DNA from: Clostridiaceae bacterium
Lineage (GTDB): Bacteria; Bacillota; Clostridia; Saccharofermentanales; Saccharofermentanaceae
Assembly (NCBI GenBank): GCA_012729635.1
Contig: JAAYCT010000005.1
Coordinates: 46,061-110,060, forward strand
Direction of reading: 5' to 3'
Length of the DNA stretch: 64,000 bases
Positions 45,130-54,497 of this stretch are shown here, piece after piece. The translations under genes were made by a program, and so were the position numbers. Positions within the stretch are counted from its first letter, which is position 1. Each line of letters opens with the position of its first letter. Below the pieces are notes generated by a model that worked only from the letters and a program-made list of their open reading frames with translations, did not search any database and was not told the origin of the DNA.

Positions 45130-47670
45130 TTGATTTTATCAAAAGATCAGGGTGAACCGATTATTGATTATGAGGGATCCGCCTCGCCGGATATTACGGA
45201 AATAACGCCGATTACGGAACTGTTGGAAGACGTCGGACTTTGCGCTTTTTCCGCAGATCCGTCGGAAATGCGTTTCTGTTTTTCCCCGGGTATGGCCGAT
45301 GTGATCGGCAAAGAAGCCTCCCAACCGATGTTGATTGAGGCTTTTGCGCAATACATACCGGAAACCGATCGTGATACCGCCGTCTCTGAATATCGCCATA
45401 CATTCGGAAATCTGATGCAAGGGAAACGACGCGTCGTCTTTCTGGAGCACGCCATCCGAAAATCATTTGAAGAGACCCTTTGGGTCCGCGTGTATATGCA
45501 GAAAATCAATACGATCGACAAGGATCTTATTTTTGGTGTTGTCGTCGATCGAACACAAACGATGTCCGAACGCATTTTATCGCAACTATTTTCCGAGGGG
45601 ATTTCGGAATTTGTTTTCTATTATGATATGTTGACCGATATCCTTTATATTAACGCTCACCTCAAGAAGGTTCTTGAACTCAGTGAGCATTATATCGAAC
45701 AAGCATCGAAACAAGTGCTCGGCTTGATTCATCCCGATGACCAGACCGTGTTTCTCAATGCGGTTGAAAGCTATCTCGAAAAACGATCCGATCACTTTTC
45801 GAGCGATTTTCGACTGTTGTCCCCATCAAGGGGCGAAATTTGGGTTCATCCTTGCGGCGTATCCGATTTTGACATTACCGGAACCGCTCGCTATCTTACC
45901 GGATTGTTGATTGATGTAACGGAGAGGAAAAAATCCGATTATCTGCAAAAAAGCATTATTGAGGGGACATCCGCAATCGTATTCACAGCGGACATCAATC
46001 GATCATCTCTTTCCTTTTCCGAAAATATACGTCAGCTGTTTCCGGATGCACCTCTGGATATCAACGGCGATCTGGTCGGATTTATCAGCGATTATATTAT
46101 CCCGGAAGATCGGCTTCGTTTCCGTGAGCCGATCGAAAAAATGATTGCAGGCGATACGGATCGCTATTCCGTGGAATTTCGTATCGTAAAACCGAACGGG
46201 AAGACGGTGTGGCTGGCCAGTCGCGGTAAGGCATTTTTTGACTCCGGCAAGCAATCGATGATGGTTGTCGGAACGATTTTTGACCTTTCAAGTATGAATG
46301 AAGTCCGGGAATTGGTCGAAAAAACCAGTTTTCTTCACGAGGTCAGCGGCTTGCCGACACGTGAGCGCTTAATCAAAGACATTGATCGAGTGATCTCCGA
46401 CCGCAATGTGTTGTCTGCGGCGGTCATTCTCATTGATATTCGGGGCTTCCACACATATAATGACCGATTCGGCAGAGAGACCGGAGACGATATTCTTCAT
46501 GACCTCGGAAAGACACTGCAGGACCGATTGCCCAGCGGCGGATCCTTATATCATATCGGCATAGACTTGTTTTGCGTCCTTTGGCCGCACGCCACCCGAA
46601 TTCAGGCCGAGCGTTTTATGGAGCAGATCCAGGATGAGGCGGAGCGCCCTCTGATGATCGGAGGGGATTCTATCTATGTCTCTTTCTCGATGAGCTCGGC
46701 TTTGTTCCCGTCCTGCGGAACGACTGCGGAAGAGTTGATCGTGAATGCGGAAATCACCCTTCATAAGGTGAAACAGAGCAGTCGGCGAAAACACGCGATC
46801 TATTGTCCTACGGACAAAAGGGAACTTAAGGAACGTCTGGACTTCGAAATACAGTTGTCCAAAGCAATCCGTAGCGGAAAAGAAAGCTTTCGAATTTTCT
46901 ATCAGCCTTTGGTACGTACAAAAACCGGAGAAATCGTGGGTGCCGAGGCGCTGCTGCGATGGAATCTGCCCGGCAAAGAGGAAGTTCGCCCTGAAAAAGT
47001 GATTGCCGTGCTCGAAGCGACGGGACAGATGGAGCAGGTGGGAAGCTGGATATTGGAGCGAGTGATTCGTCAGTGTGCCCATTGGACAAAAAACGGATCG
47101 AACAAAGATTTTTTTGTTCACGTAAACATTACGGCCGAAGATCTGGCGCGACCGAATTACTCGGATACCGTTTTTGAGATGATTTCCAAATATTCGATTC
47201 GTCCGAGTAACTTGGTTTTGGAAATTACGGAAACCTCCCTGATGCGAAGTATCGCAACATGCAGACAAAATTTGATACGTTTGCGCAACGGTGGCATCCG
47301 GATTGCAATCGATGATTTCGGAACCGGTTACTCATCGCTTAATTATCTGAGGGAATTGCCGATTGACGAGGTGAAAATCGATCGAGCTTTTGTCGAGGAC
47401 ATTCAAAACGACCGTTTTAACCGCTCATTTATTTCCGCGATTGTTCTTCTGGCGCACAGTATTTCAAAAGAGGTCTGCGTCGAAGGGATTGAGTCCGCCG
47501 AAAAGTCGGATGCAATAAAGGAAATGAAGGCGGATTATATGCAGGGCTTCTATTTCGGATGCCCGATTGATCCCGCAAAATTCGAAGCAAGATTCCTCTC
47601 TTCGGGAAAGACCGGATCTGCCAACAAAGAGGCAAAAAAGAGCGAGTCCGGGACCTCCGTGAAGTCCTGA
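45130..47670 (+). CDS. PAS-GGDEF-EAL protein, predicted c-di-GMP phosphodiesterase
   Basis: 846 residues, cytoplasmic (no membrane helix). Two or three PAS-like sensor domains (about 30-150, 165-265, 275-390) precede a GGDEF domain (about 405-560) whose signature reads HIGIDLF, so cyclase activity is unlikely. An EAL domain (about 575-825) keeps EALLRW, HVNIT, LEITETSLM, IDDFGTGYSS, VKIDRAF and VEGIES, so hydrolysis of c-di-GMP is expected. The start is TTG 45130 with GGAGGGA upstream. It lies between rsmI and metG, where B. subtilis has abrB. Confidence 0.88.
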   Translation: MILSKDQGEPIIDYEGSASPDITEITPITELLEDVGLCAFSADPSEMRFCFSPGMADVIGKEASQPMLIEAFAQYIPETDRDTAVSEYRHTFGNLMQGKRRVVFLEHAIRKSFEETLWVRVYMQKINTIDKDLIFGVVVDRTQTMSERILSQLFSEGISEFVFYYDMLTDILYINAHLKKVLELSEHYIEQASKQVLGLIHPDDQTVFLNAVESYLEKRSDHFSSDFRLLSPSRGEIWVHPCGVSDFDITGTARYLTGLLIDVTERKKSDYLQKSIIEGTSAIVFTADINRSSLSFSENIRQLFPDAPLDINGDLVGFISDYIIPEDRLRFREPIEKMIAGDTDRYSVEFRIVKPNGKTVWLASRGKAFFDSGKQSMMVVGTIFDLSSMNEVRELVEKTSFLHEVSGLPTRERLIKDIDRVISDRNVLSAAVILIDIRGFHTYNDRFGRETGDDILHDLGKTLQDRLPSGGSLYHIGIDLFCVLWPHATRIQAERFMEQIQDEAERPLMIGGDSIYVSFSMSSALFPSCGTTAEELIVNAEITLHKVKQSSRRKHAIYCPTDKRELKERLDFEIQLSKAIRSGKESFRIFYQPLVRTKTGEIVGAEALLRWNLPGKEEVRPEKVIAVLEATGQMEQVGSWILERVIRQCAHWTKNGSNKDFFVHVNITAEDLARPNYSDTVFEMISKYSIRPSNLVLEITETSLMRSIATCRQNLIRLRNGGIRIAIDDFGTGYSSLNYLRELPIDEVKIDRAFVEDIQNDRFNRSFISAIVLLAHSISKEVCVEGIESAEKSDAIKEMKADYMQGFYFGCPIDPAKFEARFLSSGKTGSANKEAKKSESGTSVKS

Positions 47671-47705
47671 TGCGGTTTGATCCCGTCCTATAAAATCGGG
47701 ATTCA

Positions 47706-47734
47706 TTGTAAATCATGTCTTTCTTCGTTATAAT
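47706..47734 (+). promoter_or_regulatory. promoter of metG
   Basis: TTGTAA (47706-47711), 17-base spacer and perfect TATAAT (47729-47734), 38 bases before the metG ATG. A short hairpin (about 47680-47706, ATCCCG/CGGGAT arms) after the EAL gene may be a weak terminator. No T-box is present. Confidence 0.65.
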
Positions 47735-47771
47735 CAACGATTATGTAAGCCTTACTGCAGGGGGTCTTTTT

Positions 47772-49757
47772 ATGCATTCGAAAAAGAATTATTATCTCAC
47801 GACGCCGATCTATTACCCGTCCGGCGACCCGCACATCGGGCACTGCTACACAACGCTCGCTTGCGACGTTGTGGCCCGTTATAAGCGAATGCAAGGCTTT
47901 GACGTAATGTTTTTAACGGGGACCGACGAGCACGGGCAGAAAATCGAAAAGAAAGCGCTTGAAAAGGGCGTTACTCCGAAGGAGTATGTCGACGTATACG
48001 TCAGTAATTTTAAGCGCCTCTGGGCGCGTCTGGGCATTACCTATGACCGCTTTATTCGGACGACCGACGATTATCACGTCGAATCGGTTCAGAAGATATT
48101 TAAACAGCTCTACGATAAGGGCTATATCTATAAGGGCGAATACAAGGGACAGTATTGCACGCCCTGCGAGTCCTTCTGGACCGAGAGTCAGGTCGTCGAC
48201 GGCAAATGCCCGGACTGCGGCCGTGAGGTGGTTGAGGCCAGGGAGGAGGCGTACTTTTTCCGCCTGTCCGATTTTTCGGAGCGTCTCGAAAAGCTTCTGA
48301 CCGACCCGGAGAAGGGCTTTCTGGAGCCGCAGAGCCGCGTTAATGAGATGGTTAATAATTTCATTAAGCCCGGACTCGAGGACCTGTGCGTCTCGAGAAC
48401 GAGCTTTTCCTGGGGCATTCCGGTGACCTTTGACGAGAAGCATGTCGTCTATGTCTGGATCGACGCGCTTTCGAACTACATCACGGCATTAGGCTATATG
48501 AACAAATCCTTCAGCGACTATGATAAGTACTGGCCGGCGGATATCCACGTGATGGCCAAGGAGATCATCCGCTTCCATTCGATGATCTGGCCGGCGATGC
48601 TGATGGCGCTCGATCTGCCGCTTCCGAAGAAAATTTACGGTCACGGCTGGATTACATTCAGCGGAACCAAGATGGGTAAATCGACCGGAAACGTCGTCGA
48701 TCCCTTTATCCTGGCCGATCGTTACGGCGTCGACGCATTGCGCTATCATCTGTTGAGGGAGATGCTTTTCGGGATGGATTGCCCCTTCACCAATGAGATG
48801 ATGCTGAACCGCATTAACAGTGATCTTGCAAATGACCTCGGAAATCTTGTGTCGCGTACCGTCGCAATGGTGACGAAATATTTCGGCGGCACACTGCCGG
48901 AGGCGCGCGAGAGCAAGCCGGAGGATGATGAACTGATCCGGATGACGGCAGTTCTGAAGCCTTTTGTTGAGGAGAACTACGAGAGTTTTCACATATCTGC
49001 GGCGATCACCTAGATCTTCAAGGTCATCTCGCGCGCCAATAAGTTCATCGATGAGAATACGCCCTGGATTCTCTATAAGGATGAAAAATCGCACGCGAGG
49101 CTGGCGGAAGTTCTGTATCGGCTTCTGGAAACCATCCGGATCGTCAGCATTCTTCTATCGCCCGTGATGCCCAATACGATGCCGGAGATCTGGCGGCAGA
49201 TCGGTGCATTCGAAGAGGAGATAACGTGGGAGAGCGCCGGAAGGAAGGACGAACTTTCCGCAACCGCTACCGTAGTACCCGGGAAAGTCCTTTTCCCGAG
49301 GGTCGATATCGAAAAGGAGCTTTCCGATCTTGCGGGTATTTCCGCAACAGCTCCTTCGGCGGAATCAAAGCTCGCGGAGCCGGACGCAACCTGCGCACCG
49401 GTCGTCGGGGAAACGACTGTCCGCCCGATCAAACACGAAATTACGTATGATGACTTTGCCAAACTGGATATGCGCGCGGCGCGCGTCATCTCCTGCGAAA
49501 AGCTCGAAAAGTCCGATAAGCTCCTGAAATTCATCTTGGATGACGGGACCGGAGAAAAGACCGTTCTTTCCGGAATCGCCGAATTTTACTCGCCCGATGA
49601 TCTCGTCGGCAAGACTGTAATCTATCTTTCCAACCTCGCACCGCGTAAGATTCGCGGAGTGCAGTCGCAAGGCATGATCCTTGCGGCCGAAACCGCCGAA
49701 GGCTATCGGGTCCTCGGAGTTCAGGGAGAGGCGGTTCCGGGCGCGGAGGTTTCCTGA
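47772..49757 (+). pseudogene. metG: methionyl-tRNA synthetase interrupted by one in-frame TAG
   Basis: A full-length 661-codon MetRS frame from ATG 47772 (GGGGG upstream) to TGA 49755-49757, broken only by TAG at 49011-49013 (codon 414). Before it: HIGH motif in SGDPHIGHCYTT, two zinc CxxC pairs (CTPC, CPDC) and KMGKS in place of KMSKS. After it, in the same frame, the anticodon-binding domain resumes with SRANKFIDENTPW, followed by the C-terminal tRNA-binding OB domain (KLDMRAARVI, SQGMILAAE). Base composition is GC-richer than neighbours. It could be a real nonsense mutation, a sequencing error, or a readthrough site. An internal ATG at 49164 could give only a C-terminal fragment. Confidence 0.85.
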
Positions 49758-50554
49758 TGGAGATTTTCGATACGCACGCGCACCTGTGCGACGAGCGCTA
49801 TAACGAAGATATCGATGAGGTTATTGCCCGGGCGCAGGACGCCGGTGTAAGACGGATTCTCCTGGCGAGCGCGGAGATGTCGGACAGCGAGGCGGCGATC
49901 CGTATGGCGAAGAGCAGAAACGGACAAGTAGAGCTGTTTTGCTCGGTCGGCGTCCATCCGCACAGCGCGTCCGACTATAATGACAGGAGCCACGAGCTAC
50001 TCGCTTCATGGATCTCCGACCGGGTAAAAAAGCGAATCGTGGCAATGGGCGAGATCGGTCTGGACTACCACTATGATTTCTCACCTCGGGATGTGCAGAG
50101 GGCTGTTTTTATTCGCCAACTGGAGCTGGCGTGCCGGGAGGACATCCCGGTAATCATTCACGAACGCGAAGCGAGCTCGGATATGCTGTCGATACTGAAT
50201 GATTTCAGTAAGCGGGGGCTACTTTCGAAAATGCCCGGCGTTTTTCACTGCTACTCGGGAAGTGCTCAGACCGCACAAATTCTCGTTCGCATGGGATTCA
50301 TGCTGGGTTTTGACGGGCCCGTCACTTTTCGCAACAATAAAAAAGTCTGGGAAGTCCTTTCATCCGTGCCGACGGATCGTATACTCATTGAGACGGATTG
50401 TCCGTACCTGACACCCGAGCCTTTTCGCGGCAAAAGAAACGAACCGGCATATATTACGTTTGTTTTGTCCGCGATTGCGGACTATCTGGGGAAAACCGGC
50501 GAGGAAATGGCGCGGATTACCACCGAAAACGCATGCCGGCTGTTTCGGTTATAA
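49757..50554 (+). CDS. tatD: TatD family metal-dependent DNase
   Basis: 265 residues, start overlapping the metG stop by one base (TGATG). TIM-barrel amidohydrolase with metal ligands in FDTHAHL (HxH), GEIGLDYHYD (Glu), VIIHER (His), FHCYSG (His) and ETDCPYL (Asp). TatD enzymes are 3'-5' exonucleases or deacylases. The pairing metG-tatD is conserved in Firmicutes. Codon usage in the first half is GC-rich like metG, then returns to the local average. Confidence 0.95.
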   Translation: MEIFDTHAHLCDERYNEDIDEVIARAQDAGVRRILLASAEMSDSEAAIRMAKSRNGQVELFCSVGVHPHSASDYNDRSHELLASWISDRVKKRIVAMGEIGLDYHYDFSPRDVQRAVFIRQLELACREDIPVIIHEREASSDMLSILNDFSKRGLLSKMPGVFHCYSGSAQTAQILVRMGFMLGFDGPVTFRNNKKVWEVLSSVPTDRILIETDCPYLTPEPFRGKRNEPAYITFVLSAIADYLGKTGEEMARITTENACRLFRL

Positions 50555-50722
50555 ACCCTTTCGGACCATTCCGGCTGCGTGGCGACACATCGGAGGCTTA
50601 AGCTGATTGTGTATCCGGGGAAGCAATAAGCGGATGGATATGTTTTGAAGGTCTTGCCGACGATCGAGAGGCGGCCGGGTGGAATCATTTGTCCGCTTTT
50701 TCGTACTCGTTTTATTCGATTA

Positions 50723-50751
50723 TTGACAACCTCTTTTGTATCCTTTATACT
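50723..50751 (+). promoter_or_regulatory. promoter of the tRNA-Val/Asp/Phe operon
   Basis: Consensus TTGACA (50723-50728), 17-base spacer, TATACT (50746-50751). The strongest promoter seen in the window, 40 bases before tRNA-Val. Confidence 0.85.
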
Positions 50752-50791
50752 TTTGCTTGCGCTCCAAAAGCGCAATCCGGTTTGAGGCAAC

Positions 50792-50867
50792 GGGAGCATA
50801 GCTCAGCTGGGAGAGCATCTGCCTTACAAGCAGAGGGTCACAGGTTCGAGCCCTGTTGTTCCCACCA
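50792..50867 (+). tRNA. tRNA-Val (anticodon TAC)
   Basis: Acceptor GGGAGCA/TGTTCCC, anticodon stem TCTGC/GCAGA with loop CTTACAA, T arm around GGTTCGAGCC. Discriminator A and encoded CCA (50865-50867). Confidence 0.95.
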
Positions 50868-50871
50868 TTAT

Positions 50872-50948
50872 GGCGCAGTAGTTCAGTTGGTTAGAATGCC
50901 AGCCTGTCACGCTGGAGGTCGAGGGTTCGAGCCCCTTCTGCGTCGCCA
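50872..50948 (+). tRNA. tRNA-Asp (anticodon GTC)
   Basis: Acceptor GGCGCAG/CTGCGTC (one G-U), anticodon stem CCAGC/GCTGG with loop CTGTCAC, T arm GAGGG/CCCCT. Discriminator G, CCA encoded (50946-50948). Confidence 0.95.
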
Positions 50949-50954
50949 CTTTCC

Positions 50955-50972
50955 CCGGTTCATGGGAACCGG
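50955..50972 (+). repeat. hairpin between tRNA-Asp and tRNA-Phe
   Basis: A perfect stem CCGGTTC/GAACCGG with a 4-base loop and no T tract. Probably a processing or folding element in the tRNA precursor rather than a terminator. Confidence 0.6.
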
Positions 50973-50976
50973 ACAC

Positions 50977-51052
50977 GCCCAGATAGCTCAGTCGGTAGAG
51001 CAGTGGACTGAAAATCCTCGTGTGGTTGGTTCGATTCCGACTCTGGGCACCA
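50977..51052 (+). tRNA. tRNA-Phe (anticodon GAA)
   Basis: Acceptor GCCCAGA/TCTGGGC, D arm GCTC/GAGC, anticodon stem GTGGA/TCCTC with one U-U mismatch (28-42), loop CTGAAAA, T arm TTGGTTCGATTCCGA. CCA encoded (51050-51052). Confidence 0.94.
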
Positions 51053-51055
51053 AAT

Positions 51056-51083
51056 CCGGTCGATGAATTCGGCCGGTTTTTTT
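51056..51083 (+). terminator. terminator of the tRNA operon
   Basis: An 8-bp stem (51056-51063 with 51069-51076, one G-U) followed by seven T, four bases after the tRNA-Phe CCA end. Confidence 0.9.
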
Positions 51084-51190
51084 ATTCATCGATTATCAAT
51101 AAATACACCTTTTCATTCACGCTTCGTTTGATATTTCATCGGGGAAATAAGTTATAATGTTCCTAATTCGGTTTTTCGGAGGATATACAA

Positions 51191-53971
51191 ATGGAAAAGG
51201 CCTTTACTTATAAAAAAGAATGGGTGCTCAGTGAACTCAATTCGGACGAAACGAATGGCTTGACCCGGGAAGAGGCTGAGAAAAGGCTTTTACAATACGG
51301 CTTAAACTCGCTCGGAGAGGAAAAGAAAACCCCGCTCTGGAAACGATTTTTAGCTCAGCTTGCCGACGCGATGGTGCTGATACTGATTGGTGCTGCCGTT
51401 TTATCCGCGATTATGGCCTTACAGGAACCGGGCTTTGAAGGATGGGTTGATGTAATCGTTATCATGGCGATTGTTATTATCAACGCGGTTTTGGGTGTAT
51501 ATCAGGAAGGGAAGGCAGATCAGGCGATTGCTGCATTAAAGCGCATGAGTTCGCCTCAAAGTAAAGTCATCCGCGATGGACAGAAAACAGAAATACCTTC
51601 GGATCAGCTGGTTCCGGGAGATATTGTTGCTCTTGAGGCCGGGGATCTTGTTGCTGCGGACATTCGAATTCTTTCACAAAACTCAATCAAGGTCGAGGAA
51701 GCTTCCCTTACCGGAGAATCAGTTCCAGTCGAGAAAAATGCGTATGCCGTTTTGCCGGAGGACACCGGTATCGGAGACCGTGAGAACATGTTTTTTATGG
51801 GAACCGCAATCACTTACGGACGTGCGGTTGGTATTGTTACAGATACGGGGACCCGAACGGAACTCGGGAAAATAGCAACCCGTCTGAAGTCGATCGATGA
51901 CTCCGCTACACCCCTTCAAAGAAGTCTGACCAGCTTGGGGAAAGTGCTCGGAGTCGTGTGTATTGCAGTATGTCTCGTCGTATTTCTCGTTGACGTTTTT
52001 ATCCAAAATACTCCTTGGGATGAGAGCCTGATGATTGCGGTCAGCCTTGCCGTAGCCGCGATTCCCGAAGGTCTGGCGGCCGTCGTTACGATCGTTCTGG
52101 CGATCGGAATGACCCGGATGGCTACGCGCAACGCAATCGTGCGTAAGCTTCTGGCCGTAGAGACCTTGGGATGTGTCGACGTGATTTGCTCCGATAAGAC
52201 CGGTACTTTGACCCAGAACGAGATGACCGTCACCCGATTCTACGGAGCCGCTCGGGTTTATCAAATTTCCGGTACGGGATATGCGCCCGTCGGAGAAATT
52301 ATTCCCGAGGAAAGTGAAAAGGAAAAGAGAGTCGACAACCGGCTTGCCATGCTTGCATGTGTTCTTTGCAACGATGCGGTCATTCGCGAAAACGAGGAGG
52401 GACGATTCGTTTGTATCGGGGACCCGACCGAGGGCTCACTGGTGACTTTTGCGGAAAAAGCGGGATATAATCGCGAAGAAACGCATCGTAAGTATCCGAG
52501 AATCACCGAGCTTCCGTTTGACTCGGAAAGAAAAATGATGAGTACCTACCATATCGGTGTGGTTCCCGAACAAATCACTTCTTTTACCAAGGGTGCTCCG
52601 GACATCATTCTTAATCGCTGTACCGGATATTATGACGGAACAAAGAATGTTCCGATGACCGACTCTGTCCGACGGGACATTGAGCGGACGAATCATCAAT
52701 TCGCAACGGCAGCTCTGAGGGTTTTGGCCGTGGCATACCGCACGTACGGTGCGGAAGATGAAAACATCGCGGCCGATTTCTCACACGAGAATGATTTGGT
52801 TTTCTTGGGATTGACCGGAATGATTGATCCGGCACGTCCGGAAGCAAAAGAAGCGATTCGCGTTTGCAGAGAAGCCGGGATTCGGCCGGTGATGATTACG
52901 GGCGACTATAAGGACACCGCGGTAGCGATTGCCCGCGATCTGGGGATGATGGAAGATAATGATCAAAGCTTTTCCGGATCGGATCTGGATGCGATTTCCG
53001 AAGAAGAACTCGAGAAGTTGTGCGAAAACACCAGCGTTTATGCACGCGTATCCCCGGACCATAAGGTTCGGATTGTAACCGCGCTTCAAAAGAACGAGCA
53101 CATCGCTTCCATGACGGGAGACGGTGTTAATGATGCCATGGCATTGAAAAAGGCGGATATCGGAGTCGCTATGGGTATCACGGGGACCGAGGTCGCCAAA
53201 AACTCCGCCGATATGATATTAACGGATGATAATTTTGCTACTATCGTACACGCCATCGAAGAGGGACGAATTATTTACAGCAATATCCGTAAATTTGTCG
53301 GTTTTCTTTTGTCTTGTAATGTCGGAGAGATTTTGGTTATATTCATCATTTCATTGATTCCCGCGGCCTTTTTTAATGCGTACGGAATGCCGATCGTCGG
53401 GGCGATAACGCCCCTGACGGCTATTCAACTTCTCTGGTTGAATCTGGTAACGGACAGTTTTCCGGCATTGGCTCTCGGACGGGAAAGGGGCGAACCCGAC
53501 ATCATGAAACAGCCCCCGAGACGAAAATCGGAGTCAATCGTAAACCGCAATATGCGCGTCTCTATTTTCGTTCAAAGTTTCGCGATTTTTTTGGCGGTGT
53601 TCTCCGCCTTCATGATCGGAATGAATTTCTTTTTTGCGGATTCGACGACCCGACTGGAGAGCGCACGGACGATGGCTTTTGCGACCCTGATTATTGCAGA
53701 ACTGTTCCGGGCGTACAGTTCCCGGTCGGAGCGGGTAAGCGTATTTAAGCTGGGTTTTTTCAGCAACAAAGCGATGAATGCCGCTGTCTTGTTTTCCGCT
53801 GTAATGCTCATTGCGGTGGTCTATATTCCGGGCGTTAATCAAGTGTTTGACAATCGCCCTCTTCCATGGTTTGCATGGATCCCTGTAATTGTTCTGGCGG
53901 TGATCCCGTTTCTTGCGGGAGAGCTGTTCAAGGTGCTAAGATCAAGAAGAAACAAAAATAAGAAAGCATAA
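51191..53971 (+). CDS. P-type calcium-transporting ATPase (P2 type)
   Basis: 926 residues. An N-terminal cation-ATPase domain (about 1-70), actuator loop LTGESVPVEK, the helix-4 PEGL segment AIPEGLAAVVTIVLAIG, phosphorylated D335 in CSDKTGTLTQNEMTV, and the hinge GDGVNDAMALKKADIGVAMG. Ten transmembrane helices are predicted. The helix-4 and helix-6 (LWLNLVTDSFPALALG) residues fit Ca2+ export in the PacL/YloB family. GGAGG precedes the ATG; TATAAT at 51153-51158 is the likely -10. Monocistronic. Confidence 0.93.
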   Translation: MEKAFTYKKEWVLSELNSDETNGLTREEAEKRLLQYGLNSLGEEKKTPLWKRFLAQLADAMVLILIGAAVLSAIMALQEPGFEGWVDVIVIMAIVIINAVLGVYQEGKADQAIAALKRMSSPQSKVIRDGQKTEIPSDQLVPGDIVALEAGDLVAADIRILSQNSIKVEEASLTGESVPVEKNAYAVLPEDTGIGDRENMFFMGTAITYGRAVGIVTDTGTRTELGKIATRLKSIDDSATPLQRSLTSLGKVLGVVCIAVCLVVFLVDVFIQNTPWDESLMIAVSLAVAAIPEGLAAVVTIVLAIGMTRMATRNAIVRKLLAVETLGCVDVICSDKTGTLTQNEMTVTRFYGAARVYQISGTGYAPVGEIIPEESEKEKRVDNRLAMLACVLCNDAVIRENEEGRFVCIGDPTEGSLVTFAEKAGYNREETHRKYPRITELPFDSERKMMSTYHIGVVPEQITSFTKGAPDIILNRCTGYYDGTKNVPMTDSVRRDIERTNHQFATAALRVLAVAYRTYGAEDENIAADFSHENDLVFLGLTGMIDPARPEAKEAIRVCREAGIRPVMITGDYKDTAVAIARDLGMMEDNDQSFSGSDLDAISEEELEKLCENTSVYARVSPDHKVRIVTALQKNEHIASMTGDGVNDAMALKKADIGVAMGITGTEVAKNSADMILTDDNFATIVHAIEEGRIIYSNIRKFVGFLLSCNVGEILVIFIISLIPAAFFNAYGMPIVGAITPLTAIQLLWLNLVTDSFPALALGRERGEPDIMKQPPRRKSESIVNRNMRVSIFVQSFAIFLAVFSAFMIGMNFFFADSTTRLESARTMAFATLIIAELFRAYSSRSERVSVFKLGFFSNKAMNAAVLFSAVMLIAVVYIPGVNQVFDNRPLPWFAWIPVIVLAVIPFLAGELFKVLRSRRNKNKKA

Positions 53972-53988
53972 TCATATGTTTTCCCCGC

Positions 53989-54017
53989 TTGCGTCTAATA
54001 ATACCTTGTGATAAAAT
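53989..54017 (+). promoter_or_regulatory. promoter of secG
   Basis: TTGCGT (53989-53994), 17-base spacer, TAAAAT (54012-54017) with an extended TGA element, 40 bases before the secG ATG. Confidence 0.55.
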
Positions 54018-54056
54018 TAGACGGATTTCGTGAAGAAACCCTTATGGAGGCAAAAA

Positions 54057-54305
54057 ATGATAGTTTTAGCGATCGTACTCGCGTCCGTGGATATTTTGAT
54101 TTCCGTGCTCTTGGTCGGATTTGTTGTTTTTCAGGAAGGAAACGACAAGGGACTGGGTGTGATCGGAGGCGGTGCCGACACTTTTTTCGGCAAAGAGAAG
54201 GGGCGGTCTCTGGATAACAAGTTGAAGAAATTTACAACCGCATTGGCAATCGCTTTTGCGATAATCACGGTTGTTTTGTTTCGCGTGATTGACAGCGGCT
54301 TGTAG
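54057..54305 (+). CDS. secG: preprotein translocase subunit SecG
   Basis: 82 residues from ATG 54057 (TGGAGGCAAAAA upstream). Two transmembrane helices (about 2-25 and 60-79) flank the conserved loop FQEGNDKGLG, GGGADTFFGKEKGRSLD. It is the accessory subunit of the SecYEG protein channel. The stop is TAG. Followed by rnr, a common order in Firmicutes (secG-rnr-smpB), though smpB is not next here. The gap 54306-54497 shows only weak hairpin potential. Confidence 0.95.
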   Translation: MIVLAIVLASVDILISVLLVGFVVFQEGNDKGLGVIGGGADTFFGKEKGRSLDNKLKKFTTALAIAFAIITVVLFRVIDSGL

Positions 54306-54497
54306 TCTTTCCTGTTTAATATGTATACCGGCGATCTTTCAAATCGTTAATCGATTCTGAACGGTCGCTTTTCTATTGGAATCTTTTCCTTATTTGAAGA
54401 TTATTTGGGGGAACATTTGCTTCGGTAGGGACAGAATGCTTGTGATTTTGTATACTGACCGAAAGAGTCCATCAATTATTTGAATCGAGGGGCATGG

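Noticed and set aside
46546..47268. Minus-strand 240-residue frame over the EAL gene
   Set aside because: Antisense shadow of the conserved EAL domain; no start signal.
47671..47771. T-box or S-box leader before metG
   Set aside because: The leader is only ~30 bases long after the predicted promoter and lacks the T-box or SAM aptamer motifs.
49011..49013. Genome-wide TAG reassignment (for example pyrrolysine or a variant code)
   Set aside because: At least six other genes here end with TAG at normal protein ends, and no pyl genes are seen. A local event explains the metG stop better.
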